A stretch of 64,000 nt of DNA from an uncultured Bacteroidales bacterium (GCA_937981765.1 CALJOM010000009.1:1-64000), one strand, 5' to 3'. Counted from the first letter of the stretch, positions 25,255 through 35,038 are shown. The notes: generated by a model from the sequence alone, not told the origin. Program-made: numbers and translations.

Positions 25255-26415
25255 ATGAAGAAAATACGCAAATTCCTCGATACTATAAAACCTCAATTTC
25301 AGAAAGGAGGTAAGTTTCACTGGCTACACTCCACGTACGATGCCTTTGAAACCTTTTTATTTACACCCAACACCACAAGCCAAACCGGAACTCATATTCA
25401 CGACGTAATTGACCTGAAGCGAACCATGTCGACCGTGATATTGGCCATGATTCCGGCGCTGTTGTTTGGCATGTACAATGTAGGATATCAGCACTATTTG
25501 TCGCATGGAACAATAGCAGAGCAAGATTTTTGGGCAATATTCCTGTTTGGAGCACTAAAAGTGCTACCCATTGTTATAGTTTCCTACGTATCGGGCTTAA
25601 CTATAGAATTTATTTTTGCACAAATCCGAGGCCATCAGGTAAACGAAGGGTTCCTGGTATCGGGAATGTTAATTCCTTTGGTTATGCCCCCCGACGTTCC
25701 ACTCTGGATGGTAGCCGTTTCAACAATGTTTGCCGTAATTTTTGGGAAAGAAGTTTTTGGCGGCACAGGAATGAATATACTGAACCCAGCGTTAACAGCC
25801 CGTGCTTTCTTATTCTTTGCCTATCCATCACACATGTCGGGCGATTTGGTTTGGATAGCCGAAAAAGCCGATGCCTACTCAGGAGCAACCCCCCTAGCAT
25901 TAGCAGCAGCCGGACAGCCCCAAACCCACTCGGTTATGGACATGGCAATAGGGCTCATTCCTGGCTCCATTGGAGAAACCTCTGTAATTGCCATAGGAAT
26001 TGGAGCATTGATATTGTTAGTAACCGGAATCGGAAGCTGGCGAATTATGCTTTCGGCAATCTTGGGAGGACTAACCATCGGAATTCTTCTAAATCTTTCG
26101 GCCACTCCAACCAATCCATTTATGGCTGTACCCTTCTGGCAACACCTGGCAATGGGAGGCTTTGCATTTGGGATTGTTTTTATGGCTACCGACCCGGTAA
26201 CAGCAGCCCACACCCAAACCGGAAAATGGATCTATGGCTTTTTGATTGGATTTTTTGCTATTCTTATCCGGGTGTTAAATCCAGCCTATCCGGAAGGAGT
26301 CATGCTAGCTATACTTTTTATGAACATTTTCGCACCACTGATTGACTACTATGTTGTTCAAGCCAACATAAAACGACGCATAAAATACGCAAAATCTCCA
26401 GAACCCGTAAAATAA
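25255..26415 (+). CDS. nqrB: Na+-translocating NADH:quinone reductase subunit B
   Basis: Integral membrane subunit of 386 aa with about nine to ten helices. The FMN-binding threonine is in the conserved SGATPLA motif (about residue 215). Further family segments are GKEVFGGTGMNILNPALTARAFL and MATDPVTAAHTQTGKWIYGFLIGF. Riboflavin and covalent FMN are carried on this subunit. It lies 63 bases downstream of nqrA. The long alternative frame in this gene is a shadow. Confidence 0.97.
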   Translation: MKKIRKFLDTIKPQFQKGGKFHWLHSTYDAFETFLFTPNTTSQTGTHIHDVIDLKRTMSTVILAMIPALLFGMYNVGYQHYLSHGTIAEQDFWAIFLFGALKVLPIVIVSYVSGLTIEFIFAQIRGHQVNEGFLVSGMLIPLVMPPDVPLWMVAVSTMFAVIFGKEVFGGTGMNILNPALTARAFLFFAYPSHMSGDLVWIAEKADAYSGATPLALAAAGQPQTHSVMDMAIGLIPGSIGETSVIAIGIGALILLVTGIGSWRIMLSAILGGLTIGILLNLSATPTNPFMAVPFWQHLAMGGFAFGIVFMATDPVTAAHTQTGKWIYGFLIGFFAILIRVLNPAYPEGVMLAILFMNIFAPLIDYYVVQANIKRRIKYAKSPEPVK

Positions 26416-26422
26416 AAAACCA

Positions 26423-27160
26423 ATGAATACTCAGGGAAATACCTATACCATTGTTTATGCCTCGGTAATGGTGATACTTGTTGCAGCAGGGCTTTCGTTT
26501 GCGGCCATTAAACTGCAACCATACCAAGAAAAAAACATTAAAATTGAGAAAAAACAAAACATTTTGGCTACGGTTCATATAGGTACCGATGCAGCAAATC
26601 AACCAAACAAAGAAAAATACATAACAGAGCTTTATCAGAAACATATCACCGAAAGCTTTATTGTTGATTTCAATGGCAACAAATTGGATGGCTCAGCCTT
26701 TGATGTTGAAGTAACAGCCGAATACAGAAAAAACCCGGAACAACGACGTTATCCGGTTTTCGTTGCTACTTTAACCGACGGCCAGAAACGCTACATCCTG
26801 CCACTTTATGGAAAAGGCCTTTGGGGCCCAATTTGGGGATACGTAGCTCTAAAAGAGGATTTCAACACCATTGAAGGAGTAATTTTCGATCATAAATCCG
26901 AAACCCCCGGACTTGGTGCTGAAATAAAAACCCCCGAATTTCAAAACCAGTTTGTAGGAAAAAAAATCTTCAACGAAAATAATCAACTTAGCTCGGTACG
27001 GGTTATCAAAAACCAAAACACCCAAAATAACCACCATGCGGTTGACGCAATTTCGGGTGGAACAATTACCAGCAACGGAGTTGATCAAATGCTGCTGGAT
27101 TACCTGAAAGGTTACGAAAAATTTATAGAATCGCAAAAACATAGTAGTTATGAGCAATAG
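26423..27160 (+). CDS. nqrC: Na+-translocating NADH:quinone reductase subunit C
   Basis: The 245-aa subunit has one N-terminal membrane helix (about residues 10-28) and a periplasmic domain. Family segments are DFNTIEGVIFDHKSETPGLGAEI and the covalent-FMN motif DAISGGTITSNGV, where the last threonine of SGGTIT takes the FMN. Its last 11 bases overlap the nqrD start. Confidence 0.96.
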   Translation: MNTQGNTYTIVYASVMVILVAAGLSFAAIKLQPYQEKNIKIEKKQNILATVHIGTDAANQPNKEKYITELYQKHITESFIVDFNGNKLDGSAFDVEVTAEYRKNPEQRRYPVFVATLTDGQKRYILPLYGKGLWGPIWGYVALKEDFNTIEGVIFDHKSETPGLGAEIKTPEFQNQFVGKKIFNENNQLSSVRVIKNQNTQNNHHAVDAISGGTITSNGVDQMLLDYLKGYEKFIESQKHSSYEQ

Positions 27161-27806
27161 AGAGCCTTTATTTTCAGAAAAAAATAGAAAGTTAATAACA
27201 GCCCCACTAGGCCAGAGCAATCCCATAACCGTTCAGGTATTGGGAATATGTTCGGCACTTGCCGTAACCGTTAAACTAAAGCCCGCCATAGTAATGGCAA
27301 TATCGGTTATGGCTGTATTGGCAGTTGCTAACGTAATAATCTCCCTTCTTAGAAACACAATTCCGACACGAATCAGGATAATTGTACAATTGGTAGTGAT
27401 TGCAGCATTGGTTATTCTGGTAGACCAAATACTGAAAGCCTTTGTTTACGACGTATCCAAACAACTATCCGTGTTTGTTGGATTGATTATTACCAACTGT
27501 ATTTTGATGGGACGCCTCGAAGCCTTTGCACTTGGCAACAAAGCTTGGCCGGCGTTTCTCGATGGAATTGGCAATGCCGCCGGTTATGGTATCATCTTGG
27601 TAGTTGTAGCTTTTTTTAGAGAACTACTTGGTTCAGGAACTTTGTTAGGCTACACTGTAATTCCCGAAAGTTGGTATATCAAAAATGGAGGGTTTTATGC
27701 CAATAATGGGATGATGATTCTACCCCCTATGGCATTGATTACAGTTGCCGTCATAATCTGGATTCAACGATCTAGAAACCGTTCACTGATAGAAGAGAAC
27801 AAGTAA
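27150..27806 (+). CDS. nqrD: Na+-translocating NADH:quinone reductase subunit D
   Basis: Membrane subunit of 218 aa with about six helices. NqrD/E/RnfA-type signature VGLIITNCILMGRLEAFALGN (about residues 110-130) includes the cysteine that helps hold an iron-sulfur centre. The rest is hydrophobic with GIGNAAGYGIILVVVAFFRELLGSGTL. The start overlaps nqrC by 11 bases. Confidence 0.96.
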   Translation: MSNREPLFSEKNRKLITAPLGQSNPITVQVLGICSALAVTVKLKPAIVMAISVMAVLAVANVIISLLRNTIPTRIRIIVQLVVIAALVILVDQILKAFVYDVSKQLSVFVGLIITNCILMGRLEAFALGNKAWPAFLDGIGNAAGYGIILVVVAFFRELLGSGTLLGYTVIPESWYIKNGGFYANNGMMILPPMALITVAVIIWIQRSRNRSLIEENK

Positions 27807-27828
27807 CACCAAATAATTTATCTCCGAT

Positions 27829-28446
27829 ATGGAACATTATCTAAACATATTACTACGGTCAATATTCATCGACAACATGATTTTTGCCTACTTTTTAGGC
27901 ATGTGTTCCTACCTGGCCGTATCCAAAACCGTAAAAACGAGTATGGGACTCGGGATAGCTGTGGTATTTGTACTAACTATTACCGTCCCTGTCAATTACT
28001 TATTGGAAAATTATGTGTTAAAGAAAGGATCTTTTGCCTGGCTCGACGAATCGTTTGCCTCCATGGACCTGAGTTTTCTGAGTTTTATCATGTTCATTGC
28101 AGTAATTGCTTCCATGGTTCAATTGGTTGAAATGGTAGTGGAAAAATATTCCCCGGCGTTGTATTCATCGCTAGGTATATTTTTACCACTTATAGCCGTC
28201 AACTGCGCAATTTTGGGAGGCTCGCTATTTATGCAGGAAAAAAACTATCACAATATTGGTGAAGCAGCAATCTTCGGGTTTGGTTCAGGAATCGGATGGC
28301 TTTTGGCCATTGTAGGAATTGCCGCCATACGGGAGCGACTTCGTTATTCAGATGTTCCAGCTCCATTACGTGGCTTGGGAATTACTTTTATCGTTACAGG
28401 TTTGATGGGAATAGCCTTTATGGCCTTTATGGGAATAAAATTATAA
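27829..28446 (+). CDS. nqrE: Na+-translocating NADH:quinone reductase subunit E
   Basis: 205-aa membrane subunit homologous to NqrD in inverted orientation. Family segments are [27 protein letters not shown] (given here as about residues 10-36) and [15 protein letters not shown] with the conserved cysteine. About six helices are seen. It follows nqrD by 22 bases. Confidence 0.97.
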   Translation: MEHYLNILLRSIFIDNMIFAYFLGMCSYLAVSKTVKTSMGLGIAVVFVLTITVPVNYLLENYVLKKGSFAWLDESFASMDLSFLSFIMFIAVIASMVQLVEMVVEKYSPALYSSLGIFLPLIAVNCAILGGSLFMQEKNYHNIGEAAIFGFGSGIGWLLAIVGIAAIRERLRYSDVPAPLRGLGITFIVTGLMGIAFMAFMGIKL

Positions 28447-28458
28447 ACAACAAAGACC

Positions 28459-29718
28459 ATGTTTTTACAGATATCAAACATAACAATTATTGTAGCGGGC
28501 ACCACCGTTTTCCTTGCCATAATTCTACTTTTGGTTCTCCTGCTTCTTTATGCAAAAAAGAAATTAACCCCCCAGGGTAAGGTAAAAATAATAATAAACG
28601 GAGGAGAAAAAGAACTGGAGGTATCTCCGGGAAGCTCGTTACTAACAGTTCTAGGCGACAACAAAATATTTCTTCCTTCGGCCTGTGGAGGTGGCGGAAC
28701 CTGTGCTATGTGCCGTTGCCAAATCTTCGATGGAGCCGGAACTATTCTACCCACTGAAATCGGGCACTTTACCCGTAAAGAACAACGCGATCACTGGAGG
28801 CTTGCTTGTCAAGTCAAAGTTCGCGACAACATAACCATGGAAATACCCCACGAAGTATTAGGTGTAAAAAAATGGGAATGCGAGGTTGTTTCGAACAATA
28901 ATGTTGCAACCTACATTAAAGAATTTGTTGTAAAATTGCCCGAAGGCGAAAACCTTAATTTTAAACCCGGAGGATATATACAAATTGATGTTCCCAAAAT
29001 TGAAGTTGACTTTAAAGACATAGATCCAGGAGAAAAATTCCGCGACGAATGGGAGAAATTCAAGATGTTTGACCTTAAAATGAAAAACCCCGAACCAACA
29101 TTCAGGGCTTATTCAATTGCAAATCATCCTGCCGAAGGGAACATAATTAAACTAAACATACGGATAGCAACACCGCCGTTCGACAAATCCAAAGGTGAAT
29201 TTATGAAAGTAAATCCTGGGATATGTTCGTCGTACATATTTTCACGAAAATCAGGAGATAAAGTTACCATCAGCGGCCCCTACGGAGAATTTTTCATCAA
29301 ACCCACCCAAAAAGAAATGATTTATATTGGAGGTGGTGCCGGTATGGCTCCGTTGCGATCTCACATCTTCCATCTATTCCATACCGAAAAAACAACCAGA
29401 AAGGTATCCTTCTGGTATGGAGCTCGCTCGTGGAAAGAAGTTTTCTACTGGGACGATTTTAAATCCATTGAAAAAGAATTCCCCAACTTCAAGTTTAATT
29501 TGGCTCTTAGTGAACCAAAACCCGAAGATAATTGGACAGGATACACCGGCTATATCCATACGGTTCTTTATGAAAATTACCTTTCAAAGCACCAAGAACC
29601 TGAAGATATTGAATATTACCTCTGCGGCCCCCCGGTGATGATTGATTCTGTAAAAAAAATGTTGTACGAACTGGGAGTCCCGAAAGAAAACATAGCCTAT
29701 GACGATTTCGGAGGGTAA
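28459..29718 (+). CDS. nqrF: Na+-translocating NADH:quinone reductase subunit F
   Basis: The NADH-oxidising subunit, 419 aa. It has an N-terminal membrane helix (about residues 5-30), a [2Fe-2S] ferredoxin domain ([12 protein letters not shown] near 75-86 and the fourth cysteine in RLACQ near 115), an FAD domain (RAYSIANHP) and an NADH domain ([26 protein letters not shown]). Length and order are typical. It closes the operon and is followed by a strong terminator. Confidence 0.98.
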   Translation: MFLQISNITIIVAGTTVFLAIILLLVLLLLYAKKKLTPQGKVKIIINGGEKELEVSPGSSLLTVLGDNKIFLPSACGGGGTCAMCRCQIFDGAGTILPTEIGHFTRKEQRDHWRLACQVKVRDNITMEIPHEVLGVKKWECEVVSNNNVATYIKEFVVKLPEGENLNFKPGGYIQIDVPKIEVDFKDIDPGEKFRDEWEKFKMFDLKMKNPEPTFRAYSIANHPAEGNIIKLNIRIATPPFDKSKGEFMKVNPGICSSYIFSRKSGDKVTISGPYGEFFIKPTQKEMIYIGGGAGMAPLRSHIFHLFHTEKTTRKVSFWYGARSWKEVFYWDDFKSIEKEFPNFKFNLALSEPKPEDNWTGYTGYIHTVLYENYLSKHQEPEDIEYYLCGPPVMIDSVKKMLYELGVPKENIAYDDFGG

Positions 29719-29728
29719 AACATCCGCA

Positions 29729-29757
29729 AAAAAGCTGTCTTGAAACGACAGCTTTTT
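29729..29757 (+). terminator. Terminator of the nqr operon
   Basis: An 11-bp perfect stem (AAAAAGCTGTC 29729-29739 with GACAGCTTTTT 29747-29757), a 7-base loop and a T-run. It lies 10 bases after the nqrF stop. Confidence 0.9.
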
Positions 29758-29815
29758 AATTTTACAATAATTCAATAGTCTGATTCGTTAAGGTTCGTAA
29801 ATTAGCACAATTTTG

Positions 29816-29823
29816 TATTTTTG
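29816..29823 (+). promoter_or_regulatory. -7 element upstream of the beta-barrel gene
   Basis: TATTTTTG matches TAnnTTTG, with a TTCG at about 29794-29797 as a possible weak -33 element. The ATG of the next gene is 39 bases downstream, and the nqr terminator lies just before it. Confidence 0.45.
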
Positions 29824-29862
29824 CAAAAACCGCAAAAATTAACACCAAACAAATAAAACTCC

Positions 29863-30528
29863 ATGAAAAAAAATGCATTAATCACGCTAACAATTATAAT
29901 ATCTGGTGCAAGTTACTCCCAAAAAACCGTATCGTTTGGCATAGAAGCAAAACCAACGTTAGGCTGGATATCATCCAACACCAAAAGCGCCAGCAATACC
30001 GGAGCGGCTTTGGGAATTGGCTATGGAATATCTTTCGCACAAATGATGACCGAAAACTGGGGATACAACTCAGGTTTATCCATGAACCACATTACGTACA
30101 AAATTCGATATCGCGATGCTATAGTTTTTGAAACCTTCGATTCAACCTACAACGTTCCGGCAGGATCCACAACCGAATATCATACCCAATCGATAGAACT
30201 ACCCCTGGGGTTAATTTTCAAATCGAGACAAATTGGCTATTTAAGCATTATTGGGCACGCAGGACTATTGGCCAACTACAACATCAAATCAAAAGTAACC
30301 ATTACATCTATTAATGTTGATGGTGAAACAGCAAAAAAGGAAATTCATCCATTAGGAGCCAGTTACTATTTTGGAACAGGAATATACTACAGCCTGGGAG
30401 GCTCCACAGCGATAAAAGCAATTCTAACGTTCAGCAACGGACTTACCGATTTAACCAATGACCGAAACCATAGGGAAGATCAAATCAACACTTACCGCCT
30501 AGGTCTATCAATCGGGCTAACCTTTTAA
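29863..30528 (+). CDS. Outer membrane beta-barrel protein
   Basis: 221-aa protein with a signal peptide (MKKNALITLTIIISGASYSQ). It has alternating hydrophobic/polar strands typical of small outer membrane porin-like barrels, for example GIEAKPTLGWISS, GAALGIGYGISFAQ and YYFGTGIYYSLGG, and ends GLSIGLTF with the C-terminal aromatic residue expected for BAM-dependent insertion. The ligand is unknown. nadE begins 17 bases downstream, so they are probably co-transcribed. Confidence 0.8.
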   Translation: MKKNALITLTIIISGASYSQKTVSFGIEAKPTLGWISSNTKSASNTGAALGIGYGISFAQMMTENWGYNSGLSMNHITYKIRYRDAIVFETFDSTYNVPAGSTTEYHTQSIELPLGLIFKSRQIGYLSIIGHAGLLANYNIKSKVTITSINVDGETAKKEIHPLGASYYFGTGIYYSLGGSTAIKAILTFSNGLTDLTNDRNHREDQINTYRLGLSIGLTF

Positions 30529-30545
30529 AACACAAACTAACACCA

Positions 30546-32204
30546 ATGAAAATAGCCCTTGCGCAACTCAATTATACAGTGGGCGATTTTGATAATAACA
30601 CACAAAAAATCATTGCCCAAATAAAAGAAGCCAAGCGTAAAAAAGCGGATTTAATTGTCTTTTCAGAACTTGCCGTATGCGGCTACCCACCGCTGGATAT
30701 GCTGGAAAACAAATTTTTTATTGAACGCTCACTAAGAGCCATTAACGACATCCAACTTCATTGCGACGGAATCACAGCCATTGTAGGAGCTCCATCTCCT
30801 AACAACACCACCAACGGTAAAGCGCTGTTCAATTCGGCATTTGTGATTCAAAACGGACATATAGAAAAAATCATCAACAAAACCCTTTTACCCAACTACG
30901 ATGTTTTTGATGAATATCGCTATTTTGAATCAAATTCCGACTTCGACACCATTCCACTTAACGGAATAAAAATCGGCATTACAATCTGTGAAGACCTTTG
31001 GTTCGATCAGCCAAAACTCACAGCCGCAGCTCGGTCAACCCTTTACAGGCAAAATCCTATGGAAAAATTGAGTGGGTTAGGAGTGCAACTAATCATAAAC
31101 TTGTCGGCCTCACCCTTCTCAGGCTATCAGGAAAACATACGCAACGCCATACTTACAAGAAATGCATCAACCTACAAAGTTCCTATAGTATACGTAAACC
31201 AAATTGGAGCAAATACCGACCTTATATTCGACGGGCGTTCCAAGGTCATCAATGCAGAGGGCGAAGTGGTGATGTCTCTGAAACGCTTTGAAGAAGATTT
31301 TCAACTAGTAGATTTTGAAAAAATCGGACGCCTGAATCCTATCCATACAAATTTTGACATTATCGAAAACATTTACCATGCATTGATTTTGGGGATTCGC
31401 GATTTTTTTGCCAAAAATAGCTTTAAACAGGCTGTTATTGGACTTAGCGGAGGATTAGACTCAGCCGTGGTTGCTGCATTAGCAGTAAATGCCCTGGGAA
31501 ACGAAAACATAACAGGGCTTTTGATGCCCTCAGAATTTAGCACACAACATTCAATTGACGATGCCATAGCCTTGGCAAAAAACCTTAAGATAGCCCATAA
31601 AATAATACCTATAAAGGCAACATATGAAGCCTTCAACCAGACACTCGACGCAATTTTCAAGGACAATACCTTTGGCATCACACAGGAGAATCTGCAAGCT
31701 CGCATTCGGGGAACGCTACTTATGGCTTATAGCAATAAATACGGGCATATTGTTCTTAACACTAGCAATAAAAGCGAACTTGCGGTAGGATATTCCACTC
31801 TTTACGGAGATTCCAACGGTGCTCTCTCCGTAATTGGAGATCTATACAAAACCGATGTTTATAAACTAGCCGACTTTATCAACCGGCACAATTATGTAAT
31901 TCCCCAAAATATAATAACCAAAGCTCCATCGGCGGAACTACGCCCAAACCAGAAAGATTCCGACTCCCTGCCAGAATATGAACTTCTGGATAAAATTCTT
32001 TACCTTTTGATTGAAAAACAACTTCCTCCGGCCGAGGTTGCTGATTACGGCTTCAGTCCTGAACTTGTTGGACGAGTATCCGACATGATTTTCAATGCTG
32101 AGTATAAACGATTTCAGTTCCCTCCTATTCTAAGGGTTTCAACAAAAGCTTTTGGTTCAGGCCGAAGGTGGCCACTTGTAGCAAGAAACTTTCAGAAATT
32201 GTAG
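30546..32204 (+). CDS. nadE: Glutamine-dependent NAD+ synthetase
   Basis: Two-domain enzyme of 552 aa. The N-terminal CN-hydrolase (glutaminase) domain (about 1-260) has the glutamate in FSELAVCGYPPLDM and the cysteine in GITICEDLWF. The C-terminal synthetase domain has the ATP pyrophosphatase motif LSGGLDSAVVAAL and the later NTSNKSELAVGYSTLYGD. It amidates nicotinic acid adenine dinucleotide. Length and order are typical. A dead T9SS tail follows. Confidence 0.97.
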   Translation: MKIALAQLNYTVGDFDNNTQKIIAQIKEAKRKKADLIVFSELAVCGYPPLDMLENKFFIERSLRAINDIQLHCDGITAIVGAPSPNNTTNGKALFNSAFVIQNGHIEKIINKTLLPNYDVFDEYRYFESNSDFDTIPLNGIKIGITICEDLWFDQPKLTAAARSTLYRQNPMEKLSGLGVQLIINLSASPFSGYQENIRNAILTRNASTYKVPIVYVNQIGANTDLIFDGRSKVINAEGEVVMSLKRFEEDFQLVDFEKIGRLNPIHTNFDIIENIYHALILGIRDFFAKNSFKQAVIGLSGGLDSAVVAALAVNALGNENITGLLMPSEFSTQHSIDDAIALAKNLKIAHKIIPIKATYEAFNQTLDAIFKDNTFGITQENLQARIRGTLLMAYSNKYGHIVLNTSNKSELAVGYSTLYGDSNGALSVIGDLYKTDVYKLADFINRHNYVIPQNIITKAPSAELRPNQKDSDSLPEYELLDKILYLLIEKQLPPAEVADYGFSPELVGRVSDMIFNAEYKRFQFPPILRVSTKAFGSGRRWPLVARNFQKL

Positions 32205-32261
32205 GCTAAGCAGCAAAAATAAAATTAAAAAGAGCATTCGAAAGATTTCCAGAAAAAATGT

Positions 32262-32454
32262 TGTATTGCAATTCCAAATGATTTTGAAAATAGCAATCTC
32301 AATGTTAGGTAATAGCGTAATTCAGAAAAATTTTTAGCTGAACAAAAGCATAAATAGAGTAACATTAGATTTAAATAACCTTCCTCCAGCCGGGTATCAA
32401 TTAACCATTGTTGATGGTAACCAAACAATTACAAAAACTATCCTAAAACAGTAA
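32262..32454 (+). pseudogene. Remnant of a T9SS C-terminal sorting domain
   Basis: The gap after nadE holds a broken coding fragment. In frame 1, 32341-32454 translates NKSINRVTLDLNNLPPAGYQ, then LTIVDGNQTITKTILKQ and a stop, which is the pattern of a T9SS type A sorting domain. Upstream in the same frame ISMLGNSVIQKNF ends at a TAG stop. A different frame (32262-32310) reads IAIPNDFENSNLNVR, resembling the YPNPF start of such domains. So the fragment carries a stop and a frameshift and has lost its cargo domain. No start codon opens it. Confidence 0.75.
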
Positions 32455-32516
32455 TTGTCATGTAAAAAAGAAGCCAAAACATGGCGAACTTTTTTATTTT
32501 TGAGTTCGAACTTATA

Positions 32517-33206
32517 CTAAAACAAGCTCCGTTGCTTAGCAAAATGGTAAATTAAGTCAACAATTTCGTGAGTAGCCATGGTAGAACGGTTAAATACCAA
32601 ATCGAATAACTCACTCTCTGGCTTATCTCCCCGGTAGAATTTCATGAATGTTTCCCGGCGTTTGTCTGTTTCCTTTACCTTAGCGGTTGCTTCCTGAGTT
32701 GATATTCCAAATCGTATTTTAATTTGATTCACACGCCAGCAAAATGGGGCCATTAATCGAACGTGTATGGCACGTTGAATATGTTTGGCTACCACACATC
32801 CTGCCCTTCCAACAATAATTGTTCTCCCCTGCTCGGCATAAGAACGTACAATCTGGGCTAATACACGTTTTATCTGATTATCAGTTAAATACCTATCCTT
32901 GGAAAAAACAGAGAACATTTCATCAATAATACTTTTCTCTTCTGCCCCAAATATGTGGGATATTTCGTTGGGTGCCACATCTAAAGCATTGGCTGCATCG
33001 TGCAACACTTGGTGGCTTATAAAAACCCAGTGTTTATTCTGGTCGGGAATGGTTTGATTAATTTTTTCAGCCAAAAAACTAGCAATCTCACTGCCATAAC
33101 ATCCGTATTCTCTAGAAATTGTGATTACAGGTCCAGGTTCTGGCTTGGTTAAACTCTCTTCTAATTGCCGCCGTTGATTCATGTAGTGTAAGAAAAGATT
33201 TTCCAT
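32517..33206 (-). CDS. Cytidylate kinase-like family protein
   Basis: 229-aa nucleotide kinase fold. The P-loop-like start is VITISREYGCYGSEIA, and RTIIVGRAGCVVAKHIQRAIHVRL is the CMP-binding/LID region. ETDKRRETFMKFYRG follows the pattern of cytidylate-kinase-like proteins that are distinct from Cmk. It probably phosphorylates a nucleoside monophosphate or relative, but the substrate is not known. It is monocistronic with its own promoter. Confidence 0.85.
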   Translation of the reverse strand: MENLFLHYMNQRRQLEESLTKPEPGPVITISREYGCYGSEIASFLAEKINQTIPDQNKHWVFISHQVLHDAANALDVAPNEISHIFGAEEKSIIDEMFSVFSKDRYLTDNQIKRVLAQIVRSYAEQGRTIIVGRAGCVVAKHIQRAIHVRLMAPFCWRVNQIKIRFGISTQEATAKVKETDKRRETFMKFYRGDKPESELFDLVFNRSTMATHEIVDLIYHFAKQRSLF

Positions 33207-33241
33207 GGCTCTTTTTTTTCGACAATTTACAACTTTTTATC

Positions 33242-33271
33242 CAAATATAAACCTTATTTTTTAAAAACAAT
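33242..33271 (-). promoter_or_regulatory. Promoter of the cytidylate-kinase-like gene
   Basis: On the minus strand ATTG (33268-33271), 18 bases, then TATATTTG (33242-33249), close to the Bacteroidetes consensus. The gene ATG (33206) lies 35 bases further on. Confidence 0.5.
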
Positions 33272-33404
33272 CTCTTGTGGTCGATTGTTTACAAATTTGT
33301 TATCCAATTTTTTATCTCTGCAGGTAGTTGCAAACCATTTTCAAACAAAGGGAAAATTCACAACAAACCTGGTTATTAGTCTCTTAAAAAGAAGCATTAG
33401 TAAA

Positions 33405-33894
33405 TTATTACGAAAGTTAACCGTCGCTGTAATGAACGCTTTTCTAAGCATCACCCTCTCCGGATGCTGGTTCATTCTCTCTAAGCAAAAAAGCTCACAA
33501 ATGGAATGGATCGCTCGGTAATAAATTTGTGAAAGAAGCCGTATTTTTAGGACTTAATATCATTCCTGGGTATGGAGTAGCAGTATTTTTAGATGCCTTT
33601 ATTCTGAACCTGGTAGAATTTTGGACAGGGAGCAATCCGCTTGGGTTAAATCCCGGCGACAATACTATTATGTATCGTGGTCAAGAATTATTAGTCAACG
33701 TTCAAAAGTCCCAATTTATCATAAAAGACTCTCAAGGTAACATTTTGAATGAATTGCGTTTCAATACCGAAGATAACACATGGTACTCTATCCGGAACAG
33801 AGAATCTGTTAAGCTTATAACCATTGGCACAGAAACTGTGGATATTTACACAGCCTCAGGCGAAGTATTGGTTGTCCCCAATACCAACATTTAG
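33405..33894 (+). pseudogene. DUF3332 family lipoprotein, frameshifted
   Basis: DUF3332 proteins are small lipoproteins. The N-terminal part is in frame 0 (RKLTVAVMNAFLSITLSGC, ending at the lipobox cysteine at 33465-33467). The rest is in frame 1 (GSFSLSKKAHKWNGSLGNKF, then VKEAVFLGLNIIPGYGVAVF). The junction is at 33468: only one T separates the cysteine codon from GGT where a full codon is expected, consistent with loss of two bases. No good ATG precedes the expected KKLTVAV-like start, the first in-frame ATG being at 33432, inside the signal segment. The C-terminal part (33529-33894) is open for 121 codons. Confidence 0.75.
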
Positions 33895-33920
33895 GACAAA
33901 TGAATTAATATTCAGCAATA

Positions 33921-33946
33921 AAAAAGGCCTTGAATAAGGCCTTTTT
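33921..33946. terminator. Bidirectional terminator
   Basis: Perfect 11-bp stem AAAAAGGCCTT (33921-33931) with AAGGCCTTTTT (33936-33946), loop GAAT, T-runs on both strands. It separates the DUF3332 remnant from the convergent macro-domain gene, whose stop overlaps it. Confidence 0.88.
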
Positions 33947-34460
33947 ATTGTGAGAGCAGTGCTCGATATATTTTCACATTTTCACTGTCGAAGCAAACAA
34001 AAATCACTTTTTCAATGGAATGCAATTTGTCGGCAAATTCCTGTACGGTTCTAATAGCTATTTCGGCAGCTTCCTCTTTAGGATAACCATAAACACCAGT
34101 GCTGATATTTGGAAAAGTTATTGATTTTACCCCCAATCTATCTGCTAACAATAGGCTATTTCTATAGCAATTGGCCAACAATTCCGGTTCGTTTTTCATA
34201 CCACCCTGCCATATAGGGCCAACGGTATGAATTACAAATCGTGCAGGCAAATTTCCGGCATCAGTATAAACCGCCTCACCCGTAGGACACCCTCCACTTT
34301 GTTGCCTAATTTCGGCACATTGCTGAGCAATAATTGTACCTCCCACCCTATGAATGGCTCCATCTACACCTCCTCCGCCAACCAGTTTGGAATTTGCTGC
34401 ATTTACAATTGCATCGCACGGTATGGAAGTAATATCACCTTGTATTAGCTCTATTTTCAT
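33945..34460 (-). CDS. Macro-domain O-acetyl-ADP-ribose deacetylase (YmdB-like)
   Basis: 171-aa macro domain covering the whole protein. Signatures are [30 protein letters not shown] (given as residues 9-38), [24 protein letters not shown] and [20 protein letters not shown]. Such proteins hydrolyse O-acetyl-ADP-ribose or remove ADP-ribose from acidic residues. The start ATG at 34460 overlaps the nitroreductase stop by 4 bases. Confidence 0.95.
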   Translation of the reverse strand: MKIELIQGDITSIPCDAIVNAANSKLVGGGGVDGAIHRVGGTIIAQQCAEIRQQSGGCPTGEAVYTDAGNLPARFVIHTVGPIWQGGMKNEPELLANCYRNSLLLADRLGVKSITFPNISTGVYGYPKEEAAEIAIRTVQEFADKLHSIEKVIFVCFDSENVKIYRALLSQ

Positions 34461-35038
34461 GAGTTAAGATTTAGTAAAACCTCCTCAAGAGAGCGTTTCG
34501 GAACATGATGCCCACCACGTTCATCTCTGTAATATCGAATTTGCCCATCTTTAACCGGTTCTATAAAAATTTCCTCGCGCCCTTTGCCAAGAGCCAACAC
34601 AAGCAACACTTCCAGATGCTCCTGAATATTAAAATGTTTAACAATTTTTGGACGATTAACCGCGGCAATAATACACCCGTTATATCCATCGTTGCAAGCT
34701 GCCAACATAATTGTTTGGGAAGCAATTCCATGATCATAAACACAGGTGGGAGCAATGTTTTTATCGTTAAGTAGAATAATGTATGCTGTAGGCTGCTCAT
34801 GAGGTTCAGGACCGTTCCAATCCGGTAAATATCCAGCCCATGATAAACATTCAAATATTTTTTGATTATCCTCAGGCTGATTAAAAATCATATACTTCAG
34901 CGATTGTTGATTTTTCGCCGAAGGTGTAAGCCGGGCCAAATCGACCCACTCAATCAACTTCTCACGAGGAATGGAAACGCTATTGTCAAACCTACGGGTA
35001 CTGCGATTACGAATCACAAGATCACGAAAGTTATTCAT
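34457..35038 (-). CDS. Nitroreductase family protein
   Basis: 193-aa FMN-dependent nitroreductase. N-terminal [41 protein letters not shown] (given as about residues 11-51) is the FMN-binding signature, and [15 protein letters not shown] lies near the C-terminus. The family reduces nitro compounds, quinones or enones with NAD(P)H, but the physiological substrate is unknown. It is followed by the macro-domain gene with a 4-base overlap, so the two are likely co-transcribed. Confidence 0.9.
   Translation of the reverse strand: MNNFRDLVIRNRSTRRFDNSVSIPREKLIEWVDLARLTPSAKNQQSLKYMIFNQPEDNQKIFECLSWAGYLPDWNGPEPHEQPTAYIILLNDKNIAPTCVYDHGIASQTIMLAACNDGYNGCIIAAVNRPKIVKHFNIQEHLEVLLVLALGKGREEIFIEPVKDGQIRYYRDERGGHHVPKRSLEEVLLNLNS

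Noticed and set aside
25530..26345. 271-codon open frame overlapping nqrB on the same strand
   Set aside because: Its translation is low-complexity and rich in Arg/Ser/Asn without family pattern, while nqrB in the other frame has all conserved motifs. It is a shadow frame.
33285..33430. Apparent N-terminal extension of the DUF3332 gene
   Set aside because: The residues before the signal peptide do not look like a protein family and include the probable promoter region. I count only from about 33405.
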